64,000 bases of DNA from CADEDH01 sp963732695. Its GTDB lineage: Bacteria; Actinomycetota; Acidimicrobiia; Acidimicrobiales; SZUA-35. The position numbers were made by a program, and so were the translations under genes. Shown in pieces: positions 58,458 to 64,000 of the stretch (position 1 is the stretch's first letter; every line of letters starts with the position of its first letter). Under the pieces are notes generated by a model that made no database searches, was not told where the DNA came from, and worked only from the letters and a program-made list of their open reading frames with translations. Location of the stretch: NCBI GenBank assembly GCA_963732695.1, contig CAVTAP010000021.1, positions 1-64,000 on the forward strand, read 5' to 3'.

Positions 58458-59723
58458 TCAGGGAACTTGGGTGGGGTCGTTGACTCGACCGATGAACAGG
58501 ATCGTGCCGGCGCCTTGATCGCGGATGACGTACAGGTAGGGACAGTTGATCTCGATCGTCGGACCGTGCGAGCCCGCCATGGCGCCGCCAGTGGCGGCGG
58601 CTGCCCGTGTGCCTTGTTCGTCGACTTCGGTGAACGCTTCGTGTTCGACGAGGTCGAGCCAGAGCCCGCCGCCATCAACCATCCCTGAGAAGTTGGCCAC
58701 AGGACCAAACGCGGTCGGCATGCCCAGCGCGGCGAGTGTGTCGTTCAGCGTCAGATGTGTTCGAGCCGACCACTTCGGTATGGACAAGTGGATGCCGCCA
58801 TCGGTGATCGAGTCGAACACCTCGTTGAGCGACTCGGTCGTCAGCGACGCTTCGAACTGGGCCAGATCGCTCGGCATGATGACGATCATCGACAGCGCTC
58901 CTCCGCCGTAGGGCAACTCGACCGCCTGGTACTCCTCGCTCCACACCGACGGAAGGAACTCGTCCTAGTGCATCGTCGCGACGTTGACAGTCGAGCCATC
59001 GGCACGCGTGAACGCTTCGTCGCGGGTCGCCGCCGGGTCGAACGGGAACTCCCGTGGAGCGTCGAGCGCGACGGCGTTGACGAGCACCATTGCAGTGGAC
59101 GCGTCGAATGACCCCTCGGGGAACAACTCGGGAATCAGATCGTTGGTGTTGTCCCCCACCCACCCGTTGATCACCTGCCGCTCACCATCGGCATCGGTGG
59201 CGAAGTCCGCCTCGGCGAGCGGGGAGCCGTACACGCCGGTCAGCACGTCGAGGTAGTCGTCGCGCAACGCCAAACCCGGCTGGGTCCACACCTTGTTCGC
59301 CGAGCTCCACGTCGTGGGGCTCCCGGCGGTGCGGGCATCGAGCGTCAGGTCGTAGGCGTTGATCCCTTCCTGCCACCCAGGAACATCTGCTGCGTGGAGC
59401 ACGTCAGCCATCTCGGTCGCTATCGCACCTTGGGCGCCGGCGTAGATCATGCTGAGCGTGAACGTGACGCTGTACGGACCCACGACCACGTTGCCCGGTT
59501 CGCCTGATGCGACCGATGTGTACAAATCGACCGCGAACTCGTTCATGCCATCAACCGCACCGGTCGTGTTGCGGCCATCTGCATCGATGTCGACCGAACG
59601 TTCCGTCAGATCTCCGAAGCGGAGCGACAGTCCGTCCGCCTGCAGAGCACCGTCAGCGGCGGATCCGCACGCCGACGCTGTAGCCAACGAAACACAGACA
59701 AAAACCGCAAGAGGTCGAGCCAT
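58458..59723 (-). pseudogene. Serpin-family lipoprotein with an in-frame amber stop
   Basis: ATG 59723 opens a lipoprotein signal (VFVCVSLATASACGS) and a serpin fold (NEFAVDLYTSVASG; VVVGPYSVTFTLSMIYAGAQ; VLVNAVALDAPREFPFDPA). TAG at 58967-58965 interrupts VATMH-stop-DEFLPSVW, where serpins usually have a Gln after the Met-x, so a CAG to TAG change is likely. The rest continues in frame: YQAVELPYGGGALSMIVIMP, the reactive-loop hinge EVDEQGTRAAAATGG and the C-terminal FIGRVNDPTQVP. Length without the stop is normal. Confidence 0.85.
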
Positions 59724-60007
59724 ACCAAACAGACGTTACGCGAACGCTGCCGGTTCCCCCTGCAGGTCATCCTTGACGCCGCCGGATTCTCGGTGCAGCG
59801 ATACAGAATCTCAACGCCAAAATCCACGTCTTCGAGATCGAGATCTGCACCGAGATCAGCGACGACAAGGGTCACCTGGGACCAGGTTGCGTGCAAGCGG
59901 CGCTCGATCTGACGCCGGATGGACCTCCATTGCTATCGCAGTAAACCAGCCGTTATTAGCTGGAAGGGCAGGGAACCGAGCGCGACCATATGGTTCACCG
60001 CCCCGCT
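59724..60007. other. Short stretch with decayed sequence and one TATCGCAGTAAA
   Basis: A plus frame ends in ALDLTPDGPPLLSQ then TAA at the motif (59934-59945). The origin is unknown. No gene is supported. Confidence 0.35.
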
Positions 60008-60171
60008 TATCGCAGTAAACCGCTTCCTGGCCTTCGTGACTCAGAGTCGGACGGAGGTCATGGTGACGTGTGGCCTGCTGGTGCTGTGGGGAGGATCGGG
60101 ATCCGGACGCCATGGCGGCCCTGCAGTGTCATAATGAGGTCAGGATCTGTCGGGGCTGCTCACCCCCCTGA
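60008..60171 (+). pseudogene. Truncated duplicate of the VOC gene start and its upstream region
   Basis: It begins with TATCGCAGTAAA, as does the region upstream of the VOC gene at 51559. Over about 150 bp the two align with scattered substitutions (for example GGACGCCATGGCGGCCCT in both). The ATG at 60112 gives MAALQCHNEVRICRGCSPP and then TGA. A decayed copy. Confidence 0.8.
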
Positions 60172-60174
60172 CCG

Positions 60175-60290
60175 CTACGCCGCCGCGTTCGCGTGCTCCG
60201 GCCCGGGCCCGGATCCGGCCGATGGAGGCGTTGTTGGACTCCGAGATGCCGTTGGTGAGTTTCATTCGATGGTCGCCTCGATCGAGGCCC
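60175..60290 (-). pseudogene. Possible transposase C-terminal fragment
   Basis: The minus strand reads MKLTNGISESNNASIGRIRA with an Arg-rich tail, which resembles the end of an ISL3-type DDE transposase (NGISE...). Too short to be sure. Confidence 0.3.
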
Positions 60291-60529
60291 GGTAGCCTCG
60301 ATGGGGCCGCCTTCCATCGATCGTGACCAGCTCAAACCCGCATACCACGACCAGATTTCCCAAACCCGGCACGTGCTTCAGTGGCGTGACGACGCGCAAG
60401 CCGTCTCCTCTCCGTTGCTCAGTCGTGACAACCGGAAACGTAGAAACGAGGCGACGTGCACGCGGATACCCGTGCCCGACGGGCTGCCGGTCAGGCTGGA
60501 GTCAGGTGCGGTGCGTATAACGGCTATCC

Positions 60530-61474
60530 ATGTCGCCCGTGCCGTCGTCCACAACGAGATCCGCTGTCCCCTTGCACGCGGGCCGGGTGCCCCGGGCTGG
60601 ATGGCGCAGGGTTGTGGTGGCGATGGCGGCGACGCTGCTCGCGGTGGCCGCCTGCAGTGGGTCGGACAGCGGCCAGGGTACGGGGCTGGCTGCCGATCCG
60701 AGCGACGAGGGCACGAAGGTCGAGTTCGACCCGGCGAACTTCGTCGATCCCACCCTCTCTACTAACCCGTACCACCCGCTGAAGCCGGGGACCCAGTGGG
60801 TGTACGGCGGGAGCACCGAGGTCGGTTCGCGGACGGTTCCCCACGGGATCATCGTCACCGTCACCGACGTCATCCGTGAGATCGACGGGGTCCCCACGGT
60901 GGCGATGCTCGGCGAGTCGACCGACTCAGGGGAGATCGCCCAGATCGGCATGGACTACATGGCGCTGGACAAGGACGGCAACGTCTGGATCCTGGGCGGT
61001 TACGACGAGGACTTCGAGGGGGGTGAGTACACCAACATCGACACGGCTTGGCTGGGTTCGGGCGATGGACAGATCGTCGGCATCCTCTCGCCCATGGACG
61101 TCACCATCGACACACCACGGTGGTTCATCGGGCAAGCCCCGGAGGAAGCGGGTTCCGTGGGCGAGCCGGTGCGGGTGGGCGTGCGCGAGTGCGTGAGCTT
61201 CGGGTGTTTCGACGACGTGCTGGTGGTGCAGGAAGGCAACGTCGGTGCCCCGGACAACGAGGACAAGTACTACGCCCCTGGTGTCGGCGTGATCAGGAAC
61301 GTCCCGCTCGACGCGAGCCTGCACCAGGACCGCTTCGAGCTCCTGAACTTCCTCGCGCTGAGCGCCGACGCATTGGCGGAAGCCAGCCAGACCGTGCTTG
61401 ACATCGAGGCCCACGCCCTCGAGACCGCCCCGGAGGTGTTCGCGGGGGAGCCGCCAGCCAGGCGGACGTCGTGA
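60530..61474 (+). CDS. Lipoprotein of unknown function, first gene of an exporter operon
   Basis: Up to 314 aa. The signal has lipobox LLAVAACSGS. The body has DPTLSTNPYHPLKPGTQWVY, IVTVTDVIREIDGVPTVAML and MDYMALDKDGNVWILGGYDE. It is a paralogue of the broken gene at 53857-54668. The start is uncertain (ATG 60530 is long; the signal begins at about residue 25). Its stop overlaps the next gene (GTGA), so it is co-translated with the ABC transporter. Confidence 0.8.
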   Translation: MSPVPSSTTRSAVPLHAGRVPRAGWRRVVVAMAATLLAVAACSGSDSGQGTGLAADPSDEGTKVEFDPANFVDPTLSTNPYHPLKPGTQWVYGGSTEVGSRTVPHGIIVTVTDVIREIDGVPTVAMLGESTDSGEIAQIGMDYMALDKDGNVWILGGYDEDFEGGEYTNIDTAWLGSGDGQIVGILSPMDVTIDTPRWFIGQAPEEAGSVGEPVRVGVRECVSFGCFDDVLVVQEGNVGAPDNEDKYYAPGVGVIRNVPLDASLHQDRFELLNFLALSADALAEASQTVLDIEAHALETAPEVFAGEPPARRTS

Positions 61475-62157
61475 CCACGACCCCCGTCGTGCGGCTCACC
61501 GGTGTCTCGAAGTCCTTCGAAAGCGCCTCGGGCTCGACCGTCGTGCTCGACGGCGTGCACCTATCGATCCGCCCTGGCGAGAAGGCCAGCCTGGTGGGGC
61601 CTTCCGGCAGCGGGAAGTCCACACTGCTCTCCCTGATAGCGGGTCTCCTTCGACCCGACTCGGGCACCGTGGAGATCGACGGCATTGCGATCAGCGAGCT
61701 CGACGATCGCCACCGCGCCCGCTTGCGGGCCGACCGGATCGGGATTGCGCTCCAGTCCGACAATCTCATTCCGTTCCTCACCGCCCGCGAGAACGTGGAG
61801 CTTGCGCTGGGCTTCGGCACTCGTGGGTCGTCGGGCCGGTCGCGCTCCGCCGCCCGAGCCCGTGCCATGGACCTTCTCGATCGGTTCGACGTCGGCGACC
61901 GCGCCGGCCACCGTCCTCGCCATCTGTCTGGTGGGGAGGCCCAGCGGGTGGCGCTGGCGGTATCGATGGCCAACAAGCCCGATCTCCTGCTGGCCGACGA
62001 GGTCGTGGCCCAGCTCGACGGGGAAACGGCCGCCCGCGTGGTTGACACAGTGTTGGAAGCCGACTTCGCCGTGTTGTTCGTGACCCACGACCTCGCCCTG
62101 GCCGACCTCGTCGAGCACCGCTACGCGCTCGAAGACGGAGCGGTGGTGACCCGATGA
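61471..62157 (+). CDS. ABC transporter ATPase (MacB/LolD type), first of two
   Basis: 228 aa. Walker A GPSGSGKSTLLSLIAG, Q-loop IALQSDNLIPFLTARENVEL, signature LSGGEAQRVALAVSMANKPD, Walker B LLLADEVVAQLDG and switch VTHDLALAD. The Walker B Glu is present in ADE. The start is GTG 61471, overlapping the lipoprotein stop. Confidence 0.92.
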   Translation: MTTTPVVRLTGVSKSFESASGSTVVLDGVHLSIRPGEKASLVGPSGSGKSTLLSLIAGLLRPDSGTVEIDGIAISELDDRHRARLRADRIGIALQSDNLIPFLTARENVELALGFGTRGSSGRSRSAARARAMDLLDRFDVGDRAGHRPRHLSGGEAQRVALAVSMANKPDLLLADEVVAQLDGETAARVVDTVLEADFAVLFVTHDLALADLVEHRYALEDGAVVTR

Positions 62158-62855
62158 CCACCGGCAACACGATCGTTGCGGTCGATGTCATGGTCGAACA
62201 TCGCAGCACCGCCGAGGTCGTGCGGGCCCTCGATCCCGTGTCGCTGACGGTCGAGGGCGGTAGCAGCGTGGCGGTCATGGGACCCAGCGGCTGCGGCAAG
62301 TCAACTCTCCTCGGCCTCCTCGCCGGGCTCGCCCTCCCCACCGCAGGCACCGTCGCCGTCGGCGACACGATCGTCTCCGACCTGGACGAGCGGCGCCGGG
62401 TCCAGTTCCGACGTGACAGCCTGGGCATGGTGTACCAGGCCGACAACTTGCTGCCTCACCTGACCATCGAGGAGAACGTGGGCCTGCAGCTCGCCATCTG
62501 TCACGGGGAGACGACCTCCGACTCGCGCCAGGCGGTCGCCCGGGTGCTGGACCGGCTCGGGATCGGCGACCTCGCCAAGCGGCTCCCTGATCAGCTCTCG
62601 GGCGGGCAACGGCAACGCGCCGCAGTAGCCCGGGCAATCATCCACACACCCACGGTGATGCTGGCCGACGAACCCACTGGCGCGCTCGATGGACGCAGCG
62701 CCCAGGTCGTGATCGAGCTCCTCGTCGAGGTGCACCGAGAGATGGGTGCCACTCTCGTTGTGGTCACCCACGACCCGGCGATCGCCGCTCACCTCGACCG
62801 AACCGTCGTGCTGCGCCGACCCGTCCGAGCGGAGGAGTCGGTCCGTGCTGGTTAG
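62154..62855 (+). CDS. ABC transporter ATPase (MacB/LolD type), second of two
   Basis: 233 aa from ATG 62154, overlapping the upstream stop (ATGA). Walker A GPSGCGKSTLLGLLAGLALP, Q-loop MVYQADNLLPHLTIEENVGL, signature LSGGQRQRAAVARAI, Walker B VMLADEPTGALDG and switch VVTHDP are all present. Two separate ATPases for one permease suggest a heterodimeric exporter. Confidence 0.93.
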   Translation: MTTGNTIVAVDVMVEHRSTAEVVRALDPVSLTVEGGSSVAVMGPSGCGKSTLLGLLAGLALPTAGTVAVGDTIVSDLDERRRVQFRRDSLGMVYQADNLLPHLTIEENVGLQLAICHGETTSDSRQAVARVLDRLGIGDLAKRLPDQLSGGQRQRAAVARAIIHTPTVMLADEPTGALDGRSAQVVIELLVEVHREMGATLVVVTHDPAIAAHLDRTVVLRRPVRAEESVRAG

Positions 62856-64000
62856 GTACGTACTCGCAGATCTCCTCCGCAACCCTCGGCGGACGCTGTC
62901 GACGATGGTCGGTGTCACCCTGGGGGTCGGGCTGTTCTGCGGCGTGCTGTTCTTCATCGATGGACTCTCGGCGTCGATGACACAGCGAGCGGTGGCGCCG
63001 CTGGCCATCGACATGCAACTGATCGTGACCCAGCCGATCGGGGCCTCGTTGAGCATGACGCAAGCGGCGGAGCCTTCCGGTCGGATGCCCGGAGGCGGCG
63101 ATGTGTCTGTCACCCTCGAGGTCGTCAACACCGGCGAGGTCGACGCCCATGACGTGACGGTGCGATCGGCGCCGGTCGACGAGCTGACCTTCGCCCAAGC
63201 CTCGGCCGCCCTCGACGGGACCCCCATCGAGGGGATCGACGACAACCCGTTCGCCCACGGCCAAGCGCGCACCGGCTTCAACTTGGGGACCGTGGCACCG
63301 GGCATCTCCCGCCGCCTGACATTCCGGTTGACGGCGACAGCCGAGGTCGATGTCAACGACAGCACCGTGGTGTCGACCTACTCCAGCCGCGAGAATCCCA
63401 TTCCGGTCGCTGCCAACGAGCCCGGAGCGGTCGATCTGCGCGATCTTTCGGCCATGATCGCAGCGGTGGACGGCGTCGCCGCCGCCAGTCCGTTGTCCAT
63501 CGCCGACCTCGGCGTCTCCCGCCTCACCGGCGGCGGAACCACCCCGCCCGGCCCTGCGAAGATCTTCGCCTTCGACGACGCGTACGCAGCGCAGTATAGC
63601 TCGATTGACATCGTCGAAGGAAAGCTCTCGGCCGACGGCGCGGTCCTGAGTGCGGAGGCGGCCGCCGCGTTGGGACTCGCTCTGGGTGACACCGTCTCGG
63701 TGCAGCTGCCCGACAACTCGACGATCGATCTGGTCGTGACTGGAGTCGCGGACCTGTCGAGGGCCCGATCGCTGTTCTCAAGCCGGCGCGGTGGCGACCT
63801 CGAAACGTTCGTCTACACCGCCCACTCGGTGGTGGTCTCGCCGGGCACCTTTGCCGAGGTCGTCCAACCCGCCTTCGATCGCGCCGCCGCCGGCACCGGC
63901 CGGGTCAAAGCTCCCCCCATCCGCGAGGTCGACATCGCGCTGGACCGCGACCTGCTCAACGCTGATCCCGCCACCGCCCGAGTTGAGACCGGCCGAGTCG
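62845..64000 (+). CDS. FtsX/MacB-type ABC permease, truncated by the window edge
   Basis: At least 385 aa from GTG 62845, which has GGAGGAG upstream and overlaps the ATPase stop. The first membrane helix (TMVGVTLGVGLFCGVLFFID) is followed by a large extracytoplasmic MacB-PCD-like domain (LDLRDLSAMIAAVDGV-type; GALVLSAEAAAALGL-like ADGAVLSAEAAAALGLALGD; VSVQLPDNSTIDLVVTGVAD). The C-terminal helices lie beyond the edge. With the upstream genes it forms a tripartite-like export system lacking a visible outer partner. Confidence 0.85.
   Translation, partial: MLVRYVLADLLRNPRRTLSTMVGVTLGVGLFCGVLFFIDGLSASMTQRAVAPLAIDMQLIVTQPIGASLSMTQAAEPSGRMPGGGDVSVTLEVVNTGEVDAHDVTVRSAPVDELTFAQASAALDGTPIEGIDDNPFAHGQARTGFNLGTVAPGISRRLTFRLTATAEVDVNDSTVVSTYSSRENPIPVAANEPGAVDLRDLSAMIAAVDGVAAASPLSIADLGVSRLTGGGTTPPGPAKIFAFDDAYAAQYSSIDIVEGKLSADGAVLSAEAAAALGLALGDTVSVQLPDNSTIDLVVTGVADLSRARSLFSSRRGGDLETFVYTAHSVVVSPGTFAEVVQPAFDRAAAGTGRVKAPPIREVDIALDRDLLNADPATARVETGRV

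Noticed and set aside
1..64000. An alternative genetic code with TAG or TGA reassigned
   Set aside because: Many intact genes in the window end cleanly at TAG or TGA, for example the IS630 transposase and the tyrosine recombinase.

Overview
The window is GC-rich, uses GTG and TTG starts freely, and carries Lsr2-type, DUF2391/TIGR02588, SipW/TasA-like and HEAT-like AlkC-type genes. This fits a member of Actinomycetota, plausibly an Acidimicrobiia-like lineage from a metagenome; that placement is inferred from gene content only. Many genes are broken by single-base indels or by one in-frame stop while both halves still read as conserved protein. Either the assembly has residual indel errors, worst in the RCC1 repeat array, or the region is decaying.

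Layout. 1-6240 (minus strand) is an apparent surface/biofilm operon: a TasA/camelysin-like secreted protein, a SipW-type signal peptidase, a membrane diguanylate cyclase and a giant RCC1-repeat protein that runs off the left edge. 6241-10950 is gene-poor and holds a 44-aa peptide gene and an IS1634-family element that splits a 142-aa gene at a 5-bp target duplication. 10951-15301 has a membrane GGDEF-EAL protein divergent from a secreted subtilisin with a Trp-rich repeat tail. 15302-22311 has two paralogous substrate-binding lipoproteins separated by an IS630 copy. 22650-33391 holds a Rieske-oxygenase remnant, a spondin-domain protein, GDPD, a methyltransferase, an AhpD-like/radical-SAM pair, and a glycan-type block (GT-C-like membrane protein, DoxX, DUF2064, a GT2-Nudix fusion and a rhamnose-epimerase-like protein).

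33480-40850 is a mobile-element pile-up: a dead IS630, an IS3 element interrupted by a group II intron and sitting against an IS630 remnant, then IS30. 40970-47019 is a cargo-like block: tyrosine recombinase, DUF2391/TIGR02588 pair, RTX-repeat secreted protein, STAS protein, VapBC with a palindromic operator, a DUF6933 gene with an internal stop, a mini Lsr2-domain protein, and a second peptide gene. Its 38-aa product shares a 13-residue block with the first peptide, encoded with eight silent codon differences.

47488-64000 has an IS1380 remnant, ArsR/SRPBCC, a chimeric TetR, an AlkC-like DNA alkylation repair gene, VOC, a two-component system facing a lipoprotein and a PepSY protein, a Ser/Thr kinase, a DUF6069 membrane protein, a stand-alone Clp-N protein, a serpin with an amber stop, and a lipoprotein-ABC exporter operon (two ATPases and an FtsX/MacB-type permease) cut by the right edge. 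The most novel-looking signals are the paired small peptides, the SipW/TasA/c-di-GMP/RCC1 operon, the duplicated vapB operator, and a dispersed TATCGCA motif associated with IS30 ends and a duplicated VOC promoter region.
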